From positions 1 to 14,685 of the forward strand of contig JAUWGZ010000029.1 of assembly GCA_030606165.1 (NCBI GenBank): a stretch of DNA of 14,685 nt. Reading direction: 5' to 3'. Both the position numbers and the translations under genes were made by a program. The number at the start of each line of letters is the position of its first letter. Position 1 is the stretch's first letter. The stretch comes from Dehalococcoidia bacterium (GTDB lineage: Bacteria; Chloroflexota; Dehalococcoidia; GIF9; AB-539-J10). This document shows positions 6,397-14,000 of this stretch, piece by piece. A model generated the notes under the pieces. It searched no databases. It was not told the DNA's origin and saw only the letters and a list, made by a program, of their open reading frames with translations.

Positions 6397-6681
6397 ATGA
6401 ATCGGCGAAGGTCTAATATAGAGATAATAGCTGATATGCTCAGAGTTGGGGAAAATGGCGCTGGCAAGACGGAGATTATGTATAGCGCCAATATGAGCTA
6501 TGCCCAGATACAGAAGTATCTCGGTTTCCTCTTGAGCCACGGGTTCATTAACAAAGTGAAGGTGGGAAATCCCGCAGTTACCTATCAGGTAACGGACAAA
6601 GGAGGAGAGCTGCTCAAAAATATAAACTACATAGTTGAAGTACTCGAGTTCCGAAATGGTCATAATGGCAATGGAGCTTGA
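6397..6681 (+). CDS. Small winged-helix DNA-binding protein (HTH_45/ArnR1-like)
   Basis: A 94-residue protein that is almost entirely one winged helix. Helices 1 and 2 cover about 7-30 (NIEIIADMLRV, then GKTEIMYSANMS), the recognition helix is about 34-48 (YAQIQKYLGFLLSHGFI), the wing about 51-67 (NKVKVGNPAVTYQVTDKG), and a final helix about 68-84 could dimerise. The pattern matches the HTH_45/ArnR1-like wing-helix family, frequent in archaea and in some Chloroflexota. Target genes and signal are unknown. It has its own perfect promoter but only a weak ribosome binding site. It is divergent from the response regulator and upstream of the ribbon-helix-helix-like gene and the GH3 pair, which it may regulate. 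The domain call is strong; the biological role is open. Confidence 0.82.
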   Translation: MNRRRSNIEIIADMLRVGENGAGKTEIMYSANMSYAQIQKYLGFLLSHGFINKVKVGNPAVTYQVTDKGGELLKNINYIVEVLEFRNGHNGNGA

Positions 6682-6705
6682 GGCTCGGATGTTGTGGAGT
6701 TATAG

Positions 6706-6740
6706 AGGGGTGCCTGGAAGTAGCGTGAGGTCACCCCTTA
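6706..6740 (+). terminator. Possible weak terminator or attenuator hairpin
   Basis: AGGGGTG (6706-6712) pairs with CACCCCT (6732-6738), and CCT at 6713-6715 can extend the stem with AGG at 6728-6730. It is followed by TATTTAAC, a short T-rich run. It lies 25 nt after the winged-helix stop and may end or reduce read-through into the next gene. Confidence 0.4.
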
Positions 6741-6768
6741 TTTAACATAAAAAATTAAGGAGAGTGTT

Positions 6769-6792
6769 ATGATAGGAGCGGTATATGTCTGA
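6769..6792 (+). CDS. Putative 7-codon leader minicistron
   Basis: ATG at 6769 opens a 7-codon frame (MIGAVYV) ending in TGA at 6790-6792. It overlaps the start of the next gene (ATG 6785) by 8 nt in another frame. It has a good site (AAGGAG, 6 nt upstream), while AGGAG inside it serves the real gene. It could couple or buffer translation. It could also be coincidence, and no amino-acid bias suggests attenuation. Confidence 0.25.
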   Translation: MIGAVYV

Positions 6793-7111
6793 AAAAAAGA
6801 TGCTAATAGTAGATGCTGAGCTGGTGAAAAAGGTAGACGACAATCGTGGTGATATGGACCGGTCAGGGTTCATCAACTTTCTTATTGAGACTGAGTTGCA
6901 GGAAAAAGAAGAAAGTAAAAAGCGAGACGGCGTAACCCGAGAAGAATTTCACCAGTTTCAGGAAGGAACGAAAGAGCTATTGCGCAATTTCCTGGAATTC
7001 TTTATCAGCTATGGGTTGGAGCTAGGCAAGCAACCCAGCGATAACGAATTCGAGCAATTAGCTCAGAAACTGCAAAGTTTAGGTAGCTCGGCAAAAGTAA
7101 AAAGCTCCTGA
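6785..7111 (+). CDS. Ribbon-helix-helix-like small protein
   Basis: A 108-residue, highly charged protein. Residues 4-40 (KKMLIVDAELVKKVDDNRGD, then MDRSGFINFLIETELQ) have the beta-strand, helix, S-x-F-I-helix pattern of a CopG/Arc ribbon-helix-helix DNA-binding domain. Residues 41-108 are a Lys/Glu-rich linker and amphipathic helices (EEFHQFQEGTKELLRNFLEF) that may mediate oligomerisation. Members of this fold act as repressors or antitoxins. No toxin-like partner is next to it, so a transcriptional regulator is more likely. The start at 6785 has AGGAG 7 nt upstream. It lies between the winged-helix gene and the GH3 pair on the same strand. The family call is from pattern only and is moderate. 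Confidence 0.6.
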   Translation: MSEKKMLIVDAELVKKVDDNRGDMDRSGFINFLIETELQEKEESKKRDGVTREEFHQFQEGTKELLRNFLEFFISYGLELGKQPSDNEFEQLAQKLQSLGSSAKVKSS

Positions 7112-7284
7112 CTTTCTTTCCTCGCATTTTCCTCCACAATCACATCCTCCACAGCTTCAAATAGAACTATCTTCTAGAACATAATCTCTTCCCAAGCTAT
7201 TCCCAGCCCTGTCATACTATATTCAGGATAGTGAAGTTCCCTTTGTCATTCTTGATGACACGGGGGAAAGCAGGAGGGATAGCT

Positions 7285-8955
7285 ATGACAAGTCCTGTTG
7301 ATTTACTGCGCGAGGGGAGGAAGGAGGAGCTATGGCAGATGTGTTGCGGCTTTATGTACCTCAGCCTGGAGCAATTTATGGTTATCCAGAAGAGACTGCT
7401 TCTGGAGGAGATTGAGCTACTAAAGAACAGCGAACTGGGCAGAAAGGTGATGCGCGGCGCCATGCCTGAGACGGTGGAAGAATTCCGGGAACAGGTACCT
7501 TTGACCACCTATTATGATTACCTACCTGAGCTTGTGGAAAAGAGGGAAGACGTATTGCCGGTGAAGCCTGCCATGTGGGTGCATACTCCAGGCAGGGCTG
7601 GCGAGTACACTATCAAATTGGTGCCGTTCTCTGAGAGATTCTTATACGAGTTGGAGCGTGTGGCTGCAGGTGTTGGACTTATTGCCTCCTGCAATTCCCA
7701 AGGCGATTTTCCGATAATAAAACATATGAAATCCTTGTCTCTTGCAGGGTCTCAATATTATGGGTCAGGCCTCGTGGGATATATGATACAGCGAGCATTT
7801 GAGTGCGAGTGCTTGCCTTCCAATGCGGAGAGAATGGCATTCCAGGAGAGGATAGGAGCTGGTTTTGAGGAGGCTTTATCTCAGGGGCTTGATGCCGTTG
7901 GCGGCCTAACCTCCATTCTAGTTTACCTTGGCGAGATGTTGAGGCAAGGAGCAATATGGCTAGATACTCGTTTTTTATTATCTCACCCAAAGGCATCTGC
8001 TCGCTTAATTAAAGGATTAATTAAAAGCAAGCTGGCCCATCGTCCCATGTTGCCCAAAGACCTGTGGTCGGTCAGGGTGGTCTTGGGGGGTGGCACCGAT
8101 AACGCTATCTTCCGAAAGAGGGCGGAGGAATTATGGGGAAGGCGTCCTTTGGAGCTATATGCCGGCGTCGATGCTGGCATTTATGCTACCCAGACCTGGG
8201 ACTATGAAGGCATGACTTTTATTCCCAACCTCAACTTCTTTGAGTTCATTCCTGAAAGGGAGTGGTTCAAATGGCAACTGGACCATTCCTACCAGCCGAA
8301 GACTATCTTGCTGGATGAGGTAAAAGCGAGCGAGAATTACGAAATAGTCATCACCAACTTCCATGGCGGCGTTATGACTCGATATAGACCCGGTGATATG
8401 GTCAGGATAACCTCGCTGAGGAATGAGAAATTAAACATTGATATTCCCCAGATGGTATTCCATAGCCGCGCTGACGACCTCATTGATATTCCTGGTTTTG
8501 GCCGACTCACCGAAAGAATAATCCGGGAGGCGATTGAAAACATGGGCATTCCCTGTGCGGGCTGGACAGCACGCAAGGAAATAATTGACGACAGGGCGGT
8601 ATTGCATATCTATGTTGAACTGGAGGACCACTATGTAGCGAGCGAGCAAAATGTAACGGCAGCGATATACGACCAACTGAGAAAATTAAATAGCAAGTAC
8701 CACTATAATGTCTATACGATTTTCGGTGATATACAAAGTGCACTTAGCTTAACAAGACCTGTGGAGGTCACTTTGCTTCCCCAGGGTGCCTTTTCCAGTT
8801 ACATCTCCCAACGGCGGTCTGAGGGAGCTACCTTGGAAAGTCTGAAGCCGCCACATATTAATCCCTCCGACGAAGTACTTTCCCTGTTGGGAGCTCCCAG
8901 GGTGGTGGTGGAGGCCGTGCCAGCAACTGAAGCCGAGCGTGCGGCTGCTCGATGA
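7285..8955 (+). CDS. GH3-family protein, first copy, with degenerate ATP-binding motifs
   Basis: 556 residues of the GH3 family (ANL-type adenylating enzymes known from plant acyl-acid-amido synthetases). I chose the ATG at 7285, not the in-frame ATG at 7231. It has AGGAGG just upstream, and the product then aligns end to end with the second copy (MTSPVDLLRE versus MTRPLELLRQ, both 556 residues). The nucleotide-binding motifs appear eroded. Where copy 2 has TSGTSEKSYVK (101-111), this one has TPGRAGEYTIK. Where copy 2 has YASCEG, this one has YAGVDA (292-297), losing the motif Glu. The Y-R-x-G-D motif (367-371) is kept. The frame is open and the rest well conserved, so it is probably an expressed protein with altered or lost catalysis, perhaps a partner of copy 2. 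Substrate unknown. Confidence 0.85.
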   Translation: MTSPVDLLREGRKEELWQMCCGFMYLSLEQFMVIQKRLLLEEIELLKNSELGRKVMRGAMPETVEEFREQVPLTTYYDYLPELVEKREDVLPVKPAMWVHTPGRAGEYTIKLVPFSERFLYELERVAAGVGLIASCNSQGDFPIIKHMKSLSLAGSQYYGSGLVGYMIQRAFECECLPSNAERMAFQERIGAGFEEALSQGLDAVGGLTSILVYLGEMLRQGAIWLDTRFLLSHPKASARLIKGLIKSKLAHRPMLPKDLWSVRVVLGGGTDNAIFRKRAEELWGRRPLELYAGVDAGIYATQTWDYEGMTFIPNLNFFEFIPEREWFKWQLDHSYQPKTILLDEVKASENYEIVITNFHGGVMTRYRPGDMVRITSLRNEKLNIDIPQMVFHSRADDLIDIPGFGRLTERIIREAIENMGIPCAGWTARKEIIDDRAVLHIYVELEDHYVASEQNVTAAIYDQLRKLNSKYHYNVYTIFGDIQSALSLTRPVEVTLLPQGAFSSYISQRRSEGATLESLKPPHINPSDEVLSLLGAPRVVVEAVPATEAERAAAR

Positions 8956-9004
8956 GATGTTAGGTTCAAGACGGCATACATAAAGGAAATAAGGAAGTGC
9001 TGCC

Positions 9005-10675
9005 ATGACAAGGCCACTTGAGTTATTGCGACAGGGCAAAAAAGAAGAGCTATGGCAAATGTGCTGTGGCTTCATTGACCTCAGCCTGGAGCAAGTTATG
9101 GCTATCCAGAGGAGGCTGCTTCTGGAGCAAATTGAGCTATTAAAGAACAGCGAACTGGGGAGGAAGGTGATGCGTGGTGCTATGCCTACCACTGTGGAAG
9201 AATTCCGGGGGCAGGTGCCATTAACTACCTATACTGATTATTGCCCTGAACTCATAGAAAGAAGGGAGGACGTATTACCAGCCAAGGTTATCGGGTGGGC
9301 GAGAACTTCAGGTACATCTGAAAAATCCTATGTTAAATGGGTACCATTTTCGGTGGGCTTTGTTCGTGAATTGGGGAGGGTGCTGGCAGCCGAGATTATT
9401 TTTTCCGGCTGTAATAGTAAAGGCGACCTCTCCGGGTTTAAGGAACATTTGAGGGTGCTGCACACTTTAGGGCCTCCAGAGTATGGAACAGGTTTTTTAG
9501 GTGAGCTAGGAAAAGAAACAATCGGCTGTGACTCGTTGCCCTCCCATGGAGAAGAGCTGCCTTTCGAGCAGTGCATAAAGCTTGGCTTCGAGGAAGCTCT
9601 ATACCGGGGCCTTGACGGTTTCGCTGGCTTAGCTTCGGCATTAGTCTATGCCGGAGAGCAGATTAAGAGGCAGTCGGGAAATATAAGCATCCGCTTTTTA
9701 TTAGCCCATCCCAGGGCACTATTTCGAGTAACCAGAGGACTGGTTAAGAGCAAGCTTGCCCGCCGCCCGCTGTTGCCCAAAGACCTGTGGACAGTGCGAG
9801 GGATAGTATGTGGTGGCAGTGATGCCGCAATTTTCAAGAAAAGAGTGGAGGAGTTATGGGGCAGACGTCCTCTGGAGCATTATGCCAGTTGTGAGGGAGG
9901 CCACTTCGCTATACAGACCTGGGATTATGAGGGTATGACTTTTATTCCCAACCTCAACTTCTTTGAGTTCATTCCTGAAAGAGAGTGGTTCAAATGGCAA
10001 TTAGACCATTCTTACCAGCCGAAGACCATCTTGCTGGACGAGGTAAAGGCTGGCGAGAATTATGAGATAGTTCTTTCCAACTTTCATGGTGGGGCCTTTG
10101 TCAGGTATAGGATTGGCGATATAGTAAGAATAACTTCGCTGCGAAATGAAAGGTTGAACATTGATATCCCGCAGATGGTGTTTTATAGCCGGGCTGATGA
10201 CCGTATTGATATTTCCGGATTTGGGCGTCTTACGGAAAAACTGATTTGGGAAGCGATTGAAAGCAGCGGCATTCCTTATAAGTATTGGACGGCGCGCAAA
10301 GAAGCAATCGGAGATAGGGCAATATTACATCTCTATCTGGAACTCCAAGACAATTATGTTGCCAGCGAAGAAGCTGTAGCGGCAACAGTATATGGTGAGC
10401 TGCGAAAGCTGGACAGCGTATATCACTATAACCAGTATAGCGCCTATGGTGCCCCGGAGACTGTGCTTGGCCTGAAGCCTATAAAGGTTACCTTTCTCCC
10501 TCAGGGTGCTTTTGCCAGATACATCTCTCAACGTCAAGCTGAGGGCGCTGATTTAGGCACCATCAAGCCGCCGCATGTCAATCCCTCAGACAAAGTTCTT
10601 TCTCAGCTAGGGGCTCCCAGGGTTGTGGTGGAGGCTGCGCCGGTAACCGAAGCCGAACGCGCGGCTGCTCCATGA
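9005..10675 (+). CDS. GH3-family adenylate-forming enzyme, second copy
   Basis: A 556-residue GH3-family protein starting 49 nt after the first copy and surely in the same operon. Motifs expected of ATP-dependent adenylation are present: TSGTSEKSYVK (101-111, phosphate loop), YASCEG (293-298, the Y-x-S-x-E-type motif) and YRIGD (368-372, ribose-binding Asp). GH3 enzymes activate a carboxylic acid as an acyl-adenylate and usually join it to an amine such as an amino acid. In bacteria the substrates are mostly unknown, and nothing nearby reveals it here. No signal peptide or membrane helix is seen, so it is cytosolic. Its residues about 305-350 are identical to copy 1, while residues about 100-290 diverge strongly. 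A strong terminator follows at 10718-10749, which ends the transcription unit. Confidence 0.88.
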   Translation: MTRPLELLRQGKKEELWQMCCGFIDLSLEQVMAIQRRLLLEQIELLKNSELGRKVMRGAMPTTVEEFRGQVPLTTYTDYCPELIERREDVLPAKVIGWARTSGTSEKSYVKWVPFSVGFVRELGRVLAAEIIFSGCNSKGDLSGFKEHLRVLHTLGPPEYGTGFLGELGKETIGCDSLPSHGEELPFEQCIKLGFEEALYRGLDGFAGLASALVYAGEQIKRQSGNISIRFLLAHPRALFRVTRGLVKSKLARRPLLPKDLWTVRGIVCGGSDAAIFKKRVEELWGRRPLEHYASCEGGHFAIQTWDYEGMTFIPNLNFFEFIPEREWFKWQLDHSYQPKTILLDEVKAGENYEIVLSNFHGGAFVRYRIGDIVRITSLRNERLNIDIPQMVFYSRADDRIDISGFGRLTEKLIWEAIESSGIPYKYWTARKEAIGDRAILHLYLELQDNYVASEEAVAATVYGELRKLDSVYHYNQYSAYGAPETVLGLKPIKVTFLPQGAFARYISQRQAEGADLGTIKPPHVNPSDKVLSQLGAPRVVVEAAPVTEAERAAAP

Positions 10676-10717
10676 GAGTAGCACAGTTTAGAGAAAAGCA
10701 GGACGCCCTGCCAGGAC

Positions 10718-10752
10718 AAAGGGGGCGAGGTTTTAACCTCGCCCCCTTTCGT
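10718..10752 (+). terminator. Strong intrinsic terminator after the GH3 pair
   Basis: AAAGGGGGCGAGGTT (10718-10732) pairs perfectly with 10735-10749, with TTTT at the loop, and is followed by CGTTTAG. The 13-15 bp GC-rich stem with flanking A and T runs would work in both directions. It begins 43 nt after the second GH3 stop. Confidence 0.85.
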
Positions 10753-10775
10753 TTAGCACTCTAAGCCCTTCGCAG

Positions 10776-10807
10776 ATTCTTCGCCCCGACAAGTCGGGGC
10801 GAAGAAT
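10776..10807. repeat. Perfect 14-bp hairpin with GACAAGTC centre
   Basis: ATTCTTCGCCCCGA (10776-10789) pairs perfectly with 10794-10807 around CAAG. The centre GACAAGTC recurs at 173-180, and its extended form CCCCGACAAGTC is present in reverse complement at 5278-5289. There is no T-run, so it is a palindromic repeat unit more than a terminator. Confidence 0.6.
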
Positions 10808-10873
10808 GACAAAGGCGAAGCTTCAAACTCGCCTTACGCTGAGAGAGCTGTGACTGAGAACACCTGTACCTTT

Positions 10874-10881
10874 GGGGGGGG
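10874..10881. repeat. G8 homopolymer upstream of the c-di-GMP gene promoter
   Basis: An exact G8 run preceded by TTT, 14 bp upstream of the -35 at 10896. It sits within a GTACC/GGTAC dyad (10866-10870 and 10880-10884). It is the fourth TTG8 string in the window. Confidence 0.65.
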
Positions 10882-10895
10882 TACCATAGTCCTTC

Positions 10896-10924
10896 TTGAC
10901 AGTTTCCAAATTTATGTCAATAAT
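10896..10924 (+). promoter_or_regulatory. Promoter upstream of the GGDEF/HD-GYP gene
   Basis: TTGACA at 10896-10901 and AATAAT at 10919-10924 (five of six bases match consensus) are 17 bp apart. TTGACA and TGTCAA (10915-10920) also form an inverted repeat with 13 bp between them, a possible operator that overlaps the -10. The start near 10931 leaves a leader of about 165 nt containing the repeat at 10987-11052. Confidence 0.6.
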
Positions 10925-10986
10925 AGCTTTATATTAAAGTGATTTACAGATATGGTGACACAACAGTCATTGCGGGGTGCTTTCTT

Positions 10987-11052
10987 CTGTCATTGCGAGT
11001 CCCGATTTATCGGGACGATGCAGTCCTGTGGAGGGGCTCGGAGTGACAGGTA
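10987..11052. repeat. CTGTCATTGCGAG palindromic repeat in the 5' leader
   Basis: CTGTCATTGCGAG (10987-10999) and an imperfect inverted copy, CTCGGAGTGACAG (11038-11050), form the ends. GTCCCGA/TCGGGAC (10999-11005 and 11010-11016) forms an inner hairpin. The 13-mer end is identical to that of the element at 1235-1317, inverted. A further TCATTGCGG lies at 10967-10975. Because the predicted transcript includes it, it could affect RNA stability or translation of the downstream gene. Confidence 0.6.
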
Positions 11053-11097
11053 AAATTGTGTCGGAATTTATGTGTTTGACTATGTAAGGGTAATATT

Positions 11098-14000
11098 ATG
11101 AATGTCTATGTCTTAGTTCCCTTAATTGCCACCATCGCTTATATCCCCTTATTTGTTATTTTGCTATCTAACCAGCCATGGCAACGAAGGCACAGGCTTT
11201 TTCTCCTATTCTTAATTCCTGCCATGCTGTGGAGCCTCAGCGGCTTTTTCTTCCGCAGTGATTTCCTTATGCCATACAAACTCCTCGTAGGTAAGATTGG
11301 CATCTGCGTTTTTATATGGATGCTAATTCAGCTTCATTATTTTATCTCCTCTTTCTACCGGTCTGAACGCATCAAAATACCATTGGCTTATATTTTTTTA
11401 GTAGCCACCATTGTCCTGGCGGCATTGGGCTTTATCCCACGGGGCATTGAAATCACTGCCAGCGGCATCAATGTTAATTATGGCCCCTGGATTATTGCTA
11501 TAGTCCTCCCCTTTCTTTTCGGTGTAGGCACTAGGGATATATATTCTTTGATACAGAAGTACAGGCTCTCACCCAACCCAGAGGAGCGTAATCAGATTGT
11601 TTATTTACTTGTTGCTATTGGTGTCCTAGCAGTTTTTATATCAAGCATCCTCGCTCCCCGTGGAGGCGAATTTCCTGTAGGTCACATCAGCAACCTTATC
11701 ATTGCCTGTGTCTTAACCTATGCTGTTGTGACCCACCGCCTGGTGGATATGAGGGTTGTATTCCGTCAAACCCTGATATATGCAGTCCTTTATGGCGGTA
11801 GTATTGGCATGGTGATACTATTTTTTATGCTCGCTCACCGGTTCGTCGGCTTTGAGCTTAACTTGGCCTCTTTAGCACTAGCCATCGGCCTGGGAATTCC
11901 CGCTGTCCTGTTTCTTGTTCACAAGGTGCGTGACCTTTGGCAAAAGAAGGTGGAGGAAGCCTTTATCGGGGCAAGATACGCTTATCGCAGACAGTTATCT
12001 CAGTTTATCACCAGGATACACGATGTTCCCACCCTGGGGCAGTTGGGTAGCGAATTCATATCACTGCTTGCTCAATCTGTTGACTGTCGGAGGGCTTGTC
12101 TGCTTTTGCCCCAGGCTGGAAATGAAGGTTTTAGCGCCCGATTTACCTACCCTCCTGCGGAGGATAATCCTATGGGGGAGTTGGCATTAAGGGCAGATAG
12201 TCCTGTTGTGACCTGGCTGGAGAATGACAGCACCATATTACCGGAAAGGAATCTCGCTATCTTTCCTGAATTCCAATCTATATGGGAGGAGGAGAGAGAG
12301 GAAATTCGATCGGCGGGGGTAGAGATATTCGTTCCCTTAATGAACAAGGGGAAACTTGTGGCTGTTCTGGCAATAAGCGAGAGGCGAGATGGGAAGCTTT
12401 ACGCAGTTGAGGATATTGATTTACTGGAGTTTATCACTGCCAGGGTGGCAGCGAGCATGGCAAAGGAGTATTCCCATGAGCGGTTGAAGGAACAAGACGA
12501 AGAAACAACTCTGGTTAACCGTTTAACCGCAATCATAACCTCCAGCATGAGCATTCAAATGATATTTGAAGCTTTCGCCCAGGAATTAAAGAAAGTGGTG
12601 GATATTGATTGGGCAACAATTGCTTTAATTGATGGAAGCGAGATTTATTTTCTGGCTCTGTCCAGCACCGTAGGTTCTGCTTGGCAGCCGGAGGAAAGGA
12701 TACCGCTTGACGGGACGGCTACGGAGTTGGCGTGCCGGGATAGACAGGCCGTATATGAGGCTGATTTGAAACGATACCACAGATTCTGGACCTGGGAGAG
12801 TCACGTGAAGCTAGGGATTCGTTCTGTTGTTTACCTGCCCTTGAGTGTCACAGACCGTATTATTGGCAGCCTGATTTTGGCCAGCCGCAAACCTAACGCT
12901 TACAGTAGCAGGCAAATACAACTTCTGGAAAAGGTGGCTTTGCAGATTGCTGCGCCAATTGAGAATGCGCAACTTTATGCCCAATTGGAACAAAAGTCTC
13001 GTTTGGATGGGCTTACCGGGCTATTTAATCGCCGTCATTTTGAAGAGCGACTCAGAGATGAGATTTCCCGGCATTCTCGTTATGGCGATGTGTTCTCTAT
13101 ATTCATGCTTGACCTGGATAACTTTAAGGCCTATAACGATGCATATGGGCATCCCGCCGGTGACATTCTTCTGAACCAGGTAGGGAGAATTATCGAAAGC
13201 TCTGTCAGGAATGCTGACCAACCCTTTCGCTATGGTGGCGATGAATTTGTTGTCATTTTGCCTCAGACAACTACGGATGATGCCTATGTCGTAGCTGAGC
13301 GGGTTCGAGAGCATATTGCCCGGGAGATGGAGAAGAGGGCAATTACTGTAACTTGCAGCATTGGTTTGGCTAGCTATCCTACGGATGGAGTGGTATCTGA
13401 TGAACTTGTTGACGTGGCTGATACTGCTCTTTATCATGCTAAGCGGAATGGAGGCAATCGGATCTTCCTCTCTTCCAAGATTTTATCCGAGCCACCGGAC
13501 TACGGAGGGGTTGAGGGGATTCATGCCAAGAGTAACGGTTTGAGTAGTGTTTATGCCTTAGTTTCAGCAGTGGAGGATAGAGACCCATATGCCTATGGTC
13601 ATTCCAGGAAAGTTAGCACTTATGCTGAGGCTTTGGCGAAAGCGATTGGGCTATTGCCTGAAGAGGTGTCTAAGGTGAGCACTGCTGCTTTGCTTCACGA
13701 CATTGGCAAAATTGGCATTCCCGATAAAGTGCTTAACAAAAAAGGGAAGCTTAATGGACAAGATTGGGAAGCGATTAAGGCTCATCCCAGGTTAGGGGCA
13801 AATATCGTCGGTAACATACCCCATCTAGTTTCCTGTGTAAGTAGCATTTTACATCATCATGAGAAGTGGAATGGTGGGGGCTATCCTGAAGGGCTGAAAG
13901 GCGAAGAGATTCCCATAGAAGCTCGCATCCTCGCCATAGCTGATACCTTTGAGGCCATGACTTCTGCCCGTCCTTACCGTCCTCCCTTGTCTCATGAGGA

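Noticed and set aside
6295..6663. 122-codon frame antisense to the winged-helix gene
   Set aside because: It covers the winged-helix gene and both promoters, and its product is not domain-like; the plus-strand gene has clear family features and its own promoter.
6785..7111. Ribbon-helix-helix-like gene considered as an antitoxin of a toxin-antitoxin pair
   Set aside because: No small toxin-like gene lies next to it; neighbours are a winged-helix protein and a GH3 gene 170 bp away.
7231..7284. Upstream in-frame ATG giving an 18-residue N-terminal extension on the first GH3 copy
   Set aside because: AGGAGG lies just before ATG 7285, and starting there makes both paralogues 556 residues with matching N termini.
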